Shown: positions 7,839 through 17,378, counted from the stretch's first letter. The stretch is 46,430 nucleotides of DNA from a bacterium (GCA_024229275.1 JAAESQ010000287.1:1-46430), one strand, 5' to 3'. A program made the numbers and translations. The notes: generated by a model not told the origin, from the letters alone.

Positions 7839-8025
7839 CGGATTGACAGCCGAGAACCTGCCTCGGAGATTGCCGAGATCATCGACAACCTCCGTTTAGC
7901 CTACGTTATCGAAGATGTGTGCGTTTGTACTGGGTGAGCATCGTTCTGCAGAATGGGTTGAGATGTCGATTGACTCATCGGGTCTGGAGAAATTAGCAGG
8001 CTTCGTCGCGAAGCGTGTGAGGTGC

Positions 8026-8116
8026 TGTCTGTGCCAGCGATCTCGCAAGGAGAGCGAATCGAAGGCGTACTTGTGGTACGTCGAGCGAGCGAACCGAGAA
8101 AGCGCCGGCACAGACA
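8026..8116. repeat. palindromic element, copy B
   Basis: A 91-base imperfect palindrome. The outer arms TGTCTGTGCC and GGCACAGACA are perfect complements and the apex pairs CGTAC with GTACG around TTGTG. The core at 8063-8086 is related to copy A at 7125-7148 in the opposite orientation. The surrounding stretch from 7899 to 8160 holds no convincing gene. Confidence 0.75.
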
Positions 8117-8161
8117 ATACATCGCGCGCTGCAGCAGAAGGCTGATGGTTTCTTCGGACCC

Positions 8162-8191
8162 TAAAAAACAAGGGCCCCTCCCACCGGGAGG
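8162..8191 (-). terminator. rho-independent terminator after ftsZ
   Basis: On the minus strand CCTCCC-GGT-GGGAGG forms a tight hairpin, followed by GGCCCTTG and a run of six T (the A-run at 8163-8168). It lies about 70 bases past the ftsZ stop codon and is the only terminator-like structure found for the dcw cluster. The spacing between stem and T-run is slightly long unless the outer GGCC bases also pair. Confidence 0.7.
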
Positions 8192-8259
8192 TCTTGGGTG
8201 GAAGAGGCCATGGGCGACTGGTTCGAAATCAGACGCCCGATATGAGAACGTGGTGTGAG

Positions 8260-9477
8260 CTAATCCATTTGTTTCCTTAAAATTGCCGGGATCTCATAGT
8301 CGTCGGTCTGGTTGATCCCATATTCCGAATTCGGTCCACCGGGAACGAAGAACCGGCTCGAGCGGGAGCTGTCGCCTTCGCTGGGTGTGGGTGGAGATGT
8401 GGCTGTCGCGTGTTGTACCGGAAGCTGACTAGATTCGCGGTCTGGGCTGAAACCGGTAGCAATGACGGTGACACGGATCGTGTCATCGAGGTTGGCATCG
8501 ATGACTGCGCCGAACAGAATCTGCGCCTGCGGATCCGAGCCCTCGGTGATGATTTCGGCTGCCTCATTTATTTCGTTGAGGGTGACATCCTCTGCGCCAG
8601 AGATGTTGATCAACAGACCACGGGCACCGTCTATGGATGTCTCCTCGAGTAGAGGTGAGGCGATTGCTTGCTGAGCAGCTTCGACTGCTCGATGCTCACC
8701 AGATGACTCGCCGATACCCATGATGGCGTGGCCCATGCCTTTCATCACTGTACGTACGTCTGCGAAGTCCCGGTTGATAAGGCCCGGAACAGTGATGATG
8801 TCGGCGATGCCCTGTACCGCTTGACGAAGGACATCGTCGGCGATGCTCATGGCCTCGGTGAAGTTCGTATTGCGCTCGACGAACTTCAGAAGGCGATCGT
8901 TGGGAATCGTGATGAGGGTATCGACGTGCTCAGCAAGGGACTGTATCCCCTCATCCGCCTGCAGTCGCCTCCGCGATCCTTCGAAGCTGAACGGTTTGGT
9001 CACCACCGCAACGGTGAGCGCGCCGACATCCTGCGCCATCTGGGCGATGATTGGAGCGGCTCCTGTTCCAGTGCCCCCTCCCATGCCGCAGGTGATGAAG
9101 ACCATGTCGGCCCCGTCGAGGAGGTCGAAGATCTTCTTGTCAGCCTCAAGCGCAGCCTGGCGACCGATTTCTGGATTTGCTCCGGCGCCAAGACCCCGTG
9201 TCAGCTCGGGTCCGAGTTGCAGCTTTATCGGTGCGAGGCTAGCGGCCAGTGCTTGTGCATCGGTGTTACCAGCGATGAACTCCACACCGGACAAGCCGGC
9301 AGAAATCATCCGATTGACGGAATTGCAGCCACCACCTCCAACGCCGATGACCTTGATTCGGGCCGGTGACATTCCCTCATCGAGAAGGATGTTTGGACCA
9401 TCGTCCGCACCCGCTCTGCGTCGGGACGAGGTGTCCCTGCCTCGATCTTCGATTACACCATCGTCGAACTCAATCAC
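8260..9477 (-). CDS. ftsZ: cell division GTPase FtsZ
   Basis: FtsZ polymerises at midcell into the Z ring that scaffolds division. The 405-residue protein has the tubulin signature GGGTGTG at about 133-139 and the glycine-rich [13 protein letters not shown] nucleotide-binding loop at 45-57. After a variable linker it ends with the conserved tail EIPAILRKQ that binds FtsA and other partners. The N-terminal extension before the core is about 40 residues, longer than in many homologues. The GTG at 9477 is preferred because it overlaps the ftsA stop as GTGA and has GGAGGTG just upstream; a longer frame reaching 9525 lies inside ftsA. It is the last gene of the cluster, followed by a terminator. 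Confidence 0.97.
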   Translation of the reverse strand: MIEFDDGVIEDRGRDTSSRRRAGADDGPNILLDEGMSPARIKVIGVGGGGCNSVNRMISAGLSGVEFIAGNTDAQALAASLAPIKLQLGPELTRGLGAGANPEIGRQAALEADKKIFDLLDGADMVFITCGMGGGTGTGAAPIIAQMAQDVGALTVAVVTKPFSFEGSRRRLQADEGIQSLAEHVDTLITIPNDRLLKFVERNTNFTEAMSIADDVLRQAVQGIADIITVPGLINRDFADVRTVMKGMGHAIMGIGESSGEHRAVEAAQQAIASPLLEETSIDGARGLLINISGAEDVTLNEINEAAEIITEGSDPQAQILFGAVIDANLDDTIRVTVIATGFSPDRESSQLPVQHATATSPPTPSEGDSSRSSRFFVPGGPNSEYGINQTDDYEIPAILRKQMD

Positions 9478-10712
9478 GCTCCACCTCCCAGTTCGAGAAA
9501 CTCGCCAAGAGTGTGCTTCAACCACGTCATGATGCCACCCTTGGATGTATGTGCCATTGAATATTCAGGCCCTCTTTCGTGCTGAAGTCGAATCAGACCG
9601 CACGCCACGGCCCATTCAGGATCGGAGACGGGGTCAATCACCCCGGCGAGCCCTCGCGGCGTTCCGATCCGAGCTCTGTATCCGAAAATCTCCTCCGCCA
9701 AGTCCACGAGTCCTTCGAGTCGTGCGCCGCCGCCAGTCAGAACAAGACCCGCGCGCGGCAGACGCTCGAGATCTCCGGCGATGAGATGCTGGTGCAGACT
9801 GATCAGGAGTTCGCGTGCGCGCCAGTACATGACCTCTGCCGCGAAGTGGACCGGCCGGACCTGGAGGCCATCGCCGCCGAGGCTCGGAACCTCCACAGCT
9901 TCGGTATCAGCGCAGTCTCGGTCCAACCGTGCACCGTACTTACGTTTAACCTGCTCGGCAGCGGCTGTTGTCGTTTTGAGCATGGCCGCCAAGTCGCTTG
10001 TGAAATGCCGCCCGCCCATGGGTACAGCGCCGGAGGCCATGACCGTTCCTTCGCTGAAAACGAGCCACTCGCTGGAACTGTGTCCGATGTCCACCAAGAG
10101 GCACCCCAGTTCCTGTTCGTCGCGACTGAGAACTGCTTGAGAGGCGGCGAGCGGTTCGTAGACAAGTTGATCCACTGCTACTGCGGCGCGATTGACAGCC
10201 TGCTCGACGGTATCCGCATGAGTCTTGTGGGTGAACAAGACGTAGGCCGACGCATCGAGCCGAGTGCCTGGCATCCCAATGGGATGTTCCATGCCCGATT
10301 GGCCGTCGAGAGCAAAGCCTCCGGGGATGATCTCCAAGACTTGATAGTCGGCGGGGACATTCACTTGCGCGCACGCCGCCAGGGCTCGCTGCTGGTCGTC
10401 GGGAGAAACCGTGTGGTCTTTTCCTGTCACGGGTACCGAACCCGTCGCCTGGACCCCGAGAATAGGACTGCCGCCGATTCCAACTGCACCGAGTTCGACC
10501 GGACTCGAGGCCATGGCCTCAGCCTCTTCGGCAGCGATTCGCACGGCCTCTGTTACTTCGGACAGGTTGGCGATAACACCTTTGCGAGCGCCGTCGTGCC
10601 GGGCAAGGCCGCACCCTCGAACAGTCACCAGATCTCCGTTGATCGCAGCAACAACAACGGCGACTTTGGACGAGCCGACATCGATACCAACGAGGGTTCG
10701 GGGGTCGCTCAA
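9474..10712 (-). CDS. ftsA: cell division protein FtsA
   Basis: FtsA is an actin-like ATPase that tethers FtsZ to the membrane and recruits late division proteins. The 412 residues contain the actin-fold phosphate loops [13 protein letters not shown] near the N terminus and [15 protein letters not shown] in the middle, plus the adenosine motif [12 protein letters not shown]. The C terminus ([14 protein letters not shown]) can form an amphipathic helix, as expected for the membrane anchor. The TTG at 10712 is chosen because it overlaps the ftsQ stop (TTGA) and follows GGAGG at six bases; upstream residues in the same frame fall inside ftsQ. Confidence 0.95.
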   Translation of the reverse strand: MSDPRTLVGIDVGSSKVAVVVAAINGDLVTVRGCGLARHDGARKGVIANLSEVTEAVRIAAEEAEAMASSPVELGAVGIGGSPILGVQATGSVPVTGKDHTVSPDDQQRALAACAQVNVPADYQVLEIIPGGFALDGQSGMEHPIGMPGTRLDASAYVLFTHKTHADTVEQAVNRAAVAVDQLVYEPLAASQAVLSRDEQELGCLLVDIGHSSSEWLVFSEGTVMASGAVPMGGRHFTSDLAAMLKTTTAAAEQVKRKYGARLDRDCADTEAVEVPSLGGDGLQVRPVHFAAEVMYWRARELLISLHQHLIAGDLERLPRAGLVLTGGGARLEGLVDLAEEIFGYRARIGTPRGLAGVIDPVSDPEWAVACGLIRLQHERGPEYSMAHTSKGGIMTWLKHTLGEFLELGGGA

Positions 10713-11422
10713 AGCGCACCTCCGATGATTACACGATCCTCGTACAACAGATCGACGTGCGACCACGGGCCATCGCCTCGGTTCATTTGCTGGCACCACC
10801 AGACCTCGCTAGCGGTGGCTTCACGCCCCACGCGAGCAAGGATCTTGTGATCACTTTCTGAGGGCAGCTGCAACTCCAACTCCAAGCTCCCAGGAAGCAG
10901 TGGCCGAGCGGAGATTGCGTTGGCACCAAATGCAGTCTCGACACGCCGCACGATCGCAAGAGCTGTCTTGAGTTTGTCCGGATCATGCGCAAACCCATAG
11001 AGCACGGGAGCTTTCGGTCCATCGAGCCGACCGCTGAGATATCCGTCTTTCGTCACTCCATGCCAGGAGTTGGCCACGGCTGTAGATGCCTGTGCTGCAG
11101 CGGGGTGTGCCTTCACCGTGAGCGTGCCCCCGAGATCGAACGCGACATCGGCAGATCGCACTCCGGGCCAGGTGTCGGTCTGCCGTCTGAAGTAGTCGAG
11201 GTTAAGCAGAATCACTGGTGTGTCGATCATTGTAAGGCATGACGCCACTGCGCTCTCAGGTAGCCCTTGACAAGAGATGACCTCGACAGAGTGAACTCGC
11301 CAAAGTGGCAGCAATAGCAATAGACCGGGGAGCAGCGCCGACAGTATGACTCGAAGACGAGGACGAGGTGGGTCGAGCCGATGGCGCAAACGGTCTGGGA
11401 ACGGGGGAGGATGGAGCGTCAT
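10709..11422 (-). CDS. ftsQ: cell division protein FtsQ/DivIB-like
   Basis: FtsQ links cytoplasmic and periplasmic division proteins and binds FtsB and FtsL. The 237-residue product has a basic N terminus, one hydrophobic segment (about residues 23-40, around LLPGLLLLLPLW) and then a POTRA-like region starting with VHSVEVISCQGL. Sequence similarity to well-studied FtsQ is low, so the call depends on topology, size and its place between murC and ftsA. The ATG at 11422 overlaps the murC stop as ATGA; an in-frame ATG at 11443 is less likely. The POTRA region has two cysteines (about residues 56 and 66) that could form a disulfide. Confidence 0.85.
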   Translation of the reverse strand: MTLHPPPFPDRLRHRLDPPRPRLRVILSALLPGLLLLLPLWRVHSVEVISCQGLPESAVASCLTMIDTPVILLNLDYFRRQTDTWPGVRSADVAFDLGGTLTVKAHPAAAQASTAVANSWHGVTKDGYLSGRLDGPKAPVLYGFAHDPDKLKTALAIVRRVETAFGANAISARPLLPGSLELELQLPSESDHKILARVGREATASEVWWCQQMNRGDGPWSHVDLLYEDRVIIGGAL

Positions 11423-12795
11423 GAGGTGGCTCCCTCCAACCATGCGTCTCCCCAGGTGTAGACGCTCCCGGCGCCGAGAGTGAGCAGAACGTCGCCCTTA
11501 CGAATCAGGTCACGAATTGCGTTGATTGCCGGGCGGTCCTCTTCGATGGCGAGTACTTGTCGATGGCCGAGTCGACGAGCCGCATCGACGATGAGAGACG
11601 AGTTGACGCCTTCTATCGCCCTCTCTCGGGCCGGGTAGATCGGGAGAACCAGCGCAACCTCAGCAGCGAGAAGGGATTCGGCGAAGTCGTCTGCAAAGTC
11701 TCGTGTGCGCGAATAGAGATGAGGTTGGAACAGAGCCACCACTCGCCTGCCTGGATAGGCCTGCCGAGCTGCCGTCAGCGCGGCCGTCACTTCCGTCGGA
11801 TGGTGGGCGTAATCGTCAACGACGGTCACGCCTGCCCGTTCACCTTTCAGCTCAAAACGTCGCGCCACACCCGAGAATCCTTTCAGGGCGTCGGCGAGCG
11901 TGTCGAAAGGCAACTCAAGTTCGAGCCCAACGGCCAACGCGGCCAGAGCGTTCTGCACGTTGTGACGTCCTACGAGAGGTACAAAGACCTCGCCGAGCCT
12001 GTTCTCGCCACAGTAGACCGCACAGAGAGTCCCTGTGGCGTCGGCGGAGAGAATCTCACCGCGGAGCCAGGCCTGAGGTGAGAGCCCATAGGTCACGACT
12101 CGACGCTCGAGTCGCGGGATCAAGGCGCGTGTGCCTGCGTCATCGGTACACGCCAAAATCGCGCCGTAGAAAGGCACGCGGTGACCGAAGGTGACAAACG
12201 CATCTTCGAGATCCTGCGCCGTTCCATAACAATCCAGGTGTTCCGACTCTATGCTTGTGATGACTGCCCATACCGGTGTGAGTTCAAGGAAGGAACGGTC
12301 GAACTCATCGGCCTCACACACTAGTAGGCGGCCGGATCCCATCCTTGCGTGAGCCTCGAGCAGGTGAACGCGCCCACCGACGACGACAGTTGGATCGAGA
12401 CCAGCTGCTGTGAGCAGGTGTCCTGTCAAAGAGGTCGTAGTTGTTTTGCCGTGGGTGCCGGCGATCGCAACCCCCTCGCGAAGGCGCATCAACTCAGCTA
12501 GCATCTCGGCCCGGCGAACTACGGGGATGTTGCGATTCCTGGCGGCGACAACTTCGGGATTGTCGTGGGAGATGGCGGAGGAAACGACAACGACATCGAC
12601 GGCTTCGAGATGCTCGGGACCGTGCCCGACATTCAAGCGAGCTCCCAGTTGTTCGAGGTGCGCGGTACGCTCACTGTGTTCGAGGTCGCACCCACTCACG
12701 TCGAGACCTTCCTGGAGAAGGATCTCCGCGAGCCCGCACATGCCGACTCCTCCGATACCAATGAAATGGAGGTGGCGAACGCGCCCGAGCTTCAA
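11419..12795 (-). CDS. murC: UDP-N-acetylmuramate--L-alanine ligase
   Basis: This ligase adds L-alanine to UDP-MurNAc in the cytoplasm, the first amino acid of the peptidoglycan stem. The 458 residues show the Mur ligase three-domain pattern: a Rossmann-like N terminus with HFIGIGGVGMCGLA at 10-23, the ATP loop GTHGKTTTT at 113-121, the EADEFDRSFL segment and YAHHPTEV in the C-terminal half. The start is a TTG at 12795 that overlaps the murG stop as TTGA. In many dcw clusters murB and ddl follow murC; here ftsQ follows directly. Confidence 0.97.
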   Translation of the reverse strand: MKLGRVRHLHFIGIGGVGMCGLAEILLQEGLDVSGCDLEHSERTAHLEQLGARLNVGHGPEHLEAVDVVVVSSAISHDNPEVVAARNRNIPVVRRAEMLAELMRLREGVAIAGTHGKTTTTSLTGHLLTAAGLDPTVVVGGRVHLLEAHARMGSGRLLVCEADEFDRSFLELTPVWAVITSIESEHLDCYGTAQDLEDAFVTFGHRVPFYGAILACTDDAGTRALIPRLERRVVTYGLSPQAWLRGEILSADATGTLCAVYCGENRLGEVFVPLVGRHNVQNALAALAVGLELELPFDTLADALKGFSGVARRFELKGERAGVTVVDDYAHHPTEVTAALTAARQAYPGRRVVALFQPHLYSRTRDFADDFAESLLAAEVALVLPIYPARERAIEGVNSSLIVDAARRLGHRQVLAIEEDRPAINAIRDLIRKGDVLLTLGAGSVYTWGDAWLEGATS

Positions 12796-13868
12796 AGCAC
12801 ACCTCCAATTGCGAGGATCTTCGCGGCGATACGTGTGGCGGCGCCCTCACGAGCTACTGAACGTGCATTCCTAGCCATAGTGATGAGGCGGTCCGAGTTC
12901 CGCAACAGATCATCAAGCTCTGCAGCAACGTGATCGGGAGCAGCTTCGGCCTCGGTGATCACTAACGACCCACCTGCCCTTTGCATGGATCTGGCGTTGA
13001 ATTCCTGGTGGTTTGCCGCAGCAGCTCCAAATGGAATGAGCAGCGAAGGACGACCTGCAGCGGCAAGTTCGGAGACTGTCAGAGCGCCAGCCCGAGCGAT
13101 CACCACATCGGCATTCGATAGAGACTGCCAGGGTTCGTCCAGGAACGGACATACACTGGCCTCGAGTGCGAGATCTTGGTAACTCGTTTGCACGACATCG
13201 GCCCATCGTGGGCCCGCCTGATGACGAACTTCGAGGGTTGTGCCGATCGAGCGCATTAGGGCAAGGGCACGAGGCACAGTCTGATTGAGGAATAGTGACC
13301 CCTGGCTGCCGCCGAGGACGAGCAAGCGGGGAGGATCGTGCGGAACGAGGTCTTCGATGGAGAAGAAGTCAGGGCGAACGGGGTTCCCGGTCCATTCTGA
13401 AGGAAGTGACTGGAAGTAGCCCAAAGCATCCTCGAAGCCGCAGCATATGGAGTCCGCCCAAGGCGCGAGACTTCGATTTGTCCAGCCTGGAATCGAGTTC
13501 TGCTCCTGCAAAACCCACGGAATGCCGAGCATTCCGGCAGCGGCGACCCCTGCGGCCGAGGCATATCCTCCGACTCCGAGCACGGCGAAGGGTCTTTTGT
13601 TTGCGAGCAGGGAAAGGGCGGCAGAAGCCGCAGCTGGAAGCTGCCCAGCGACCCTCAGCACGGCAGCCGACGATCGCCCGTGAATGCCTTCGAGATCGAC
13701 CAGACTGATCGGAATCCCATGCTGAGCGACAAGCTCCGCTTCGAGTCCTCTTCGAACCCCGAGCCAATGAACATCGACTTCAACGGCCGAGAGGGCCTCG
13801 GCGACCGCAAGACCGGGGAAGATATGCCCACCGGTTCCTCCCCCTGCAATGACAACAAGGCGGTTCAT
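12792..13868 (-). CDS. murG: UDP-GlcNAc:lipid I N-acetylglucosaminyltransferase
   Basis: MurG transfers GlcNAc onto lipid I to make lipid II at the inner face of the cytoplasmic membrane. The 358-residue protein has the GT-B glycine loop GGGTGGHIFPGLAVAEAL at residues 9-26, the NSIPGWTNR region and the later LGGSQGS loop, and the sugar-nucleotide binding segment with IARAGALTVSELAAAGRPSLLIPF. The ATG at 13868 overlaps the ftsW stop as ATGA. Confidence 0.97.
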   Translation of the reverse strand: MNRLVVIAGGGTGGHIFPGLAVAEALSAVEVDVHWLGVRRGLEAELVAQHGIPISLVDLEGIHGRSSAAVLRVAGQLPAAASAALSLLANKRPFAVLGVGGYASAAGVAAAGMLGIPWVLQEQNSIPGWTNRSLAPWADSICCGFEDALGYFQSLPSEWTGNPVRPDFFSIEDLVPHDPPRLLVLGGSQGSLFLNQTVPRALALMRSIGTTLEVRHQAGPRWADVVQTSYQDLALEASVCPFLDEPWQSLSNADVVIARAGALTVSELAAAGRPSLLIPFGAAAANHQEFNARSMQRAGGSLVITEAEAAPDHVAAELDDLLRNSDRLITMARNARSVAREGAATRIAAKILAIGGVL

Positions 13869-14956
13869 GGACCCACCTCCCGAGACAGACCGAGGAGCAT
13901 TCCTATTGATGTCAGTGATATCAGGAGATCAGTCTTGCCATAACTCACCAGAGGAAGCGGAATGCCTTTTGGTGGGAGAAGGTCGAGACAGACGAGAACA
14001 TGAATCAGCGTTTGCGCTGCAAAGGCAAAACTCAGACCAAATGCCAAGATTGCGAGGTTGGCGGTCTCTTGGCGCGCAGCAATGCGCATGCCGCGCCAGG
14101 TTATAACTGCCGCGAGACCGAAGAGTACAGCCATTCCGGCAAGGCCGAGCTCTTCGCCCGTGATAGCGAAAATGAAATCCGTGTGAGGCTCCGGCAGGAA
14201 GAAAAGCTTCTGTAAACCCTCTCCGTAGCCACGACCCAGGAGGCCGCCGCTTCCGATCGAGACGAGGCTCTGGTACCCCTGCCAACCTGAAGAACTGATC
14301 GATGTAGTGCCGAAGAAAGCGCGCACTCTCTCCAGGCGGTATGGAGAAGTGAGAACTGCAGCCGCGAGGCAGACGACAGCAGCGGCTGCAGGCGCTGAGA
14401 ACAGCTTCATAGGTATTCCTGCGACGAGAGCCATCGCAGCAAGCGTTACTAGCATCAGAGCAGACGTTCCAAGATCGGGTTCGGCTACTACCAGCCCGGC
14501 AGTAATGGCGCCAGCTCCGCAAAGAACGAGCAGGCGGCGCATTGGCCAATTCTCTACCCGAGCCAGGGCCAATTCGCGCGATGCGAACAACAGCAGAGCA
14601 AGGCGCGCCAGGACGGATGGTTGGAAGGAGATCCCTCCGAACGAGAGCCAGCGATGAGTGTTCGCGATAGGAGGCTGAAAGAATATCAGGATCAGGAGCA
14701 CCCAACTACCGATCAGGGCTGGATAGACAAGTTGTTTGGAAGTTAGGTGTGTCACTTTGAAATGCATGATGATGACCATTACGGCCAATCCCATGAACGC
14801 AGTCATCGTCTGCCAGCTGAAGAAGTACGAGCCGGCACGGCCGTATCGCTCGGTTGCAATAGGCCATGAGGCCGATACGAGGATCGCTAGCCCGACCGAG
14901 GTCAGGAGCACGGCTGAGCCTAGTAGAAGGCGATCCACCTGCTGCTTCATCGGCAT
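13865..14956 (-). CDS. ftsW: FtsW, SEDS-family peptidoglycan polymerase
   Basis: FtsW is the lipid II polymerase of the division machinery, acting with the transpeptidase FtsI. The 363 residues form about ten hydrophobic segments. The likely catalytic Asp is present at about 260 in EPHTDFIFAITGEELG, together with SLVSIGSGGLLGRG. Two family signatures are altered: the usual QPSE motif reads FQPSVLARLAL near 112, and the C-terminal SYGGSS motif reads VSYGKTDLL near 338. The gene sits in the expected place between murD and murG, so it is probably the division enzyme rather than RodA. The ATG at 14956 is kept; a second ATG at 14950 overlaps the murD stop as ATGA and is equally plausible. Confidence 0.93.
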   Translation of the reverse strand: MPMKQQVDRLLLGSAVLLTSVGLAILVSASWPIATERYGRAGSYFFSWQTMTAFMGLAVMVIIMHFKVTHLTSKQLVYPALIGSWVLLILIFFQPPIANTHRWLSFGGISFQPSVLARLALLLFASRELALARVENWPMRRLLVLCGAGAITAGLVVAEPDLGTSALMLVTLAAMALVAGIPMKLFSAPAAAAVVCLAAAVLTSPYRLERVRAFFGTTSISSSGWQGYQSLVSIGSGGLLGRGYGEGLQKLFFLPEPHTDFIFAITGEELGLAGMAVLFGLAAVITWRGMRIAARQETANLAILAFGLSFAFAAQTLIHVLVCLDLLPPKGIPLPLVSYGKTDLLISLTSIGMLLGLSREVGP

Positions 14957-16290
14957 GGGGCGACCTCTTCTGCCTGAGCCAACTCAGCAAAACGATCTCC
15001 TCGTTCCGCATAGCCCGAGAACTGGTCAAACGACGCACAGGCGGGGGCCAACAGTACGGTATCGCCGGCCCGAGCTGCGATTTGAGCTTTCTTGATAGCC
15101 TCTTCCAACGTTCCGCAATCCTCGATCGGCGCTGTGTCGGAGAGGGCCTTCGCGATCTGACCTCGGTCGATTCCAATGAGGTAGACCTGTGCGGCAGCGC
15201 GTGAAACCTCCGCAGCGAGCGGTGAGAAATCCTGGCCTTTTGTCAGCCCTCCAAGAATCAGATGTACCTTCTGCATACCGTAGCCAGCGAGTGCTGCAAC
15301 GGTTGCTCCGACGTTGGTAGCCTTGCTGTCGTCAACCCACTGTACGCCGTCGCGGATGGCAATGCATTTATGGCGATGGTCGAGACCGTCAAAGGTTCGC
15401 AGAGTGTCGGCGATTGCTGATCGAGCTGCACCAAGTGCCTGCGCTGCCAGTGCGGCAGCGAGAGCGTTGGCGACATTATGCAGACCTGCCAGGGCGAGAT
15501 CTTCGCGAACGATCAATGGATGGTTGTCGAGGACGAGGTTTGAACCGTCAAACCAGGCATCACAAGGATCCTTGAGGGAGAACTCTCTTCGTTGAGCTCG
15601 CGTTGGTGTGTCGTGGGAACTCCGGTCGTCCAGGTTGAGTACCGCGAGGTGAGCTGCCGTCTGAAATGCGAAGAGGCGGCGTTTCGCAGTCTCATAGGAG
15701 GTCAGGTCGGGATGGCGCTCGAGATGGTCCTGACTGAGATTGAGGAAAACGCCTACCTGAGGCGCCATCTCAGTCAGGAGTTCGGATTGGAACGACGAGA
15801 CCTCAAGCACCCAGGTGTCCCACTCGTCTGTAAGGACGAGTTCCGAGGCCGGTGGCCCGAGGTTACCTCCAGCGGCAACGGCGATGTCCGATCGTCGCAG
15901 CATTTCCGCAATCAGCACCGTGACGGTGCTTTTCCCGTTAGATCCTGTGATCGCAGCGAGGGGGGCACTGGGACGATGAAGCCACGCGTACTCCAGTTCA
16001 GACAGAACTGGCAGACCGCGAGCTTGTGCTGCCACGATGAGGCCCAAAGTTGGCGCGACGCCGGGACTCACCAGCACCAGGTCAATATCGTCGAGGCTTT
16101 GCTCGGGATGGCCGCCGAGGAAGGTTCGGGTAGAGGGTGGCAGGGTGGTGAGGTCTAGGGAGAGTTCACTTTCCGAACGGGAATCTGACAGGCTCACCGC
16201 AACGCCCCGGTTGGTGGCTAGGCGTGCGCCTGCCAATCCGGAGCTGCCCGCTCCGACCACCAGAATCCGTTGCAGTCGATTCAGATCCAC
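14947..16290 (-). CDS. murD: UDP-N-acetylmuramoyl-L-alanine--D-glutamate ligase
   Basis: MurD adds D-glutamate to UDP-MurNAc-L-Ala in the cytoplasm. The 447 residues include VVGAGSSGLAGARLA at the N terminus and the ATP loop GSNGKSTVT at about 116-124. Further on are LNLSQDHLERH and HRHKCIAIRDGVQWVDDSKATN, which is typical of MurD. The GTG at 16290 is chosen: it is two bases after the mraY stop codon and has GAGGT just upstream. A longer frame to 16350 would lie inside mraY. Confidence 0.96.
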   Translation of the reverse strand: MDLNRLQRILVVGAGSSGLAGARLATNRGVAVSLSDSRSESELSLDLTTLPPSTRTFLGGHPEQSLDDIDLVLVSPGVAPTLGLIVAAQARGLPVLSELEYAWLHRPSAPLAAITGSNGKSTVTVLIAEMLRRSDIAVAAGGNLGPPASELVLTDEWDTWVLEVSSFQSELLTEMAPQVGVFLNLSQDHLERHPDLTSYETAKRRLFAFQTAAHLAVLNLDDRSSHDTPTRAQRREFSLKDPCDAWFDGSNLVLDNHPLIVREDLALAGLHNVANALAAALAAQALGAARSAIADTLRTFDGLDHRHKCIAIRDGVQWVDDSKATNVGATVAALAGYGMQKVHLILGGLTKGQDFSPLAAEVSRAAAQVYLIGIDRGQIAKALSDTAPIEDCGTLEEAIKKAQIAARAGDTVLLAPACASFDQFSGYAERGDRFAELAQAEEVAPCR

Positions 16291-16292
16291 AG

Positions 16293-17378
16293 TTACCTCA
16301 GTTTCAACGTTGCCAACCCGGCCAAAGCGAAGACGACCGAGAGAATCCAAAAGCGAACCACGACCTGTGTTTCAGTCCAACCCAATAGCTCGAAATGGTG
16401 GTGCAGAGGCGCCATCCTAAACACCCGCTTGCCGCGCAAGCGGTATGAGGTCACCTGAATCAGAACGGACGCGGCCTCCAGCACAAAGAGACCACCGACG
16501 AGGATAAGTAGCAATTCCTGTTTGGCAACGACAGCGACAATACCGATACCACCACCGAGCGCCAGAGATCCAACGTCACCCATGAAGACTTGAGCAGGAT
16601 GACAGTTGAACCAGAGAAAGCCGAGGGGGGCGCCAACGATGGAACCGGTGAATACAGCAACTTCTCCAGCTCCTGAGACCGGTACGATGTGCAGATACTC
16701 TGAGATTCGTGCATGCCCGGCAATGTAGACAAACATTGTGTATGTCGAGGCCGCGATCACCATGGCGCCGATTGCGAGACCGTCGAGACCGTCAGTGAGA
16801 TTGACGGCATTCGAAGATCCGAGCAGAACGAGCACAACAAAGGGCAGATACAACACTCCGAGTGGCAGGAGAATCTCCTTGAAGAATGGCAGGGCTAAGG
16901 CGCCAGCGTGCTCTGCAGGCGTTGCGATTGCACGTGTTGCCAAGCCTCCGGCCAGGCCGATAACCATCTGGAGTGCGAGCTTCTGTCGTGTTGTAAGACC
17001 GAGGTTGCGCCGATACCGGACTTTAATCCAGTCGTCGAGGAATCCGATGAGTCCGAAACCGAGAGTCACGAGCAGAACCGTCCACAGATAGCGATTCGTG
17101 AGATCGGCCCAAAGAAGGGTGGCAAGAGTGAAACTGCCGACGATGAGGACTCCGCCCATCGTAGGTGTGCCCGCCTTGGCCTGGTGATGTTGCGGCCCCT
17201 CCTCGCGGATGGCTTGGCGAATCTGCAGATTTTGAAGCTGACGTAAGAGCCAAGGCCCCACCATCAGGCTGATAAAAAAGGCGGTGGCGATCGCCAGCCC
17301 AGTCCGAAACGTAATGTAGCGAAAGACATTGAAGCCGATCGAATGTTCGCTCAGAGGGAGGAGCAGCCAGTACAGCAT
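16293..17378 (-). CDS. mraY: phospho-MurNAc-pentapeptide transferase
   Basis: MraY moves phospho-MurNAc-pentapeptide onto undecaprenyl phosphate to give lipid I. The 361-residue polytopic protein shows AKAGTPTMGG at 67-76, NAVNLTDGLDGLA with the catalytic aspartates in mid protein, FMGDVGSLALGG, and the histidine cluster APLHHHFELLGW near the C terminus. About ten hydrophobic segments are visible. The start ATG shares one base with the murF stop (TGATG). Confidence 0.97.
   Translation of the reverse strand: MLYWLLLPLSEHSIGFNVFRYITFRTGLAIATAFFISLMVGPWLLRQLQNLQIRQAIREEGPQHHQAKAGTPTMGGVLIVGSFTLATLLWADLTNRYLWTVLLVTLGFGLIGFLDDWIKVRYRRNLGLTTRQKLALQMVIGLAGGLATRAIATPAEHAGALALPFFKEILLPLGVLYLPFVVLVLLGSSNAVNLTDGLDGLAIGAMVIAASTYTMFVYIAGHARISEYLHIVPVSGAGEVAVFTGSIVGAPLGFLWFNCHPAQVFMGDVGSLALGGGIGIVAVVAKQELLLILVGGLFVLEAASVLIQVTSYRLRGKRVFRMAPLHHHFELLGWTETQVVVRFWILSVVFALAGLATLKLR

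Noticed and set aside
7899-8160. Protein-coding frames around palindrome B
   Set aside because: Apparent frames on both strands follow the palindrome sequence itself and have no start sites or motifs.
9579-10850. 423-codon plus-strand frame opposite ftsA
   Set aside because: Long but antisense to a clearly conserved ftsA; it probably arises from the codon bias of that gene.
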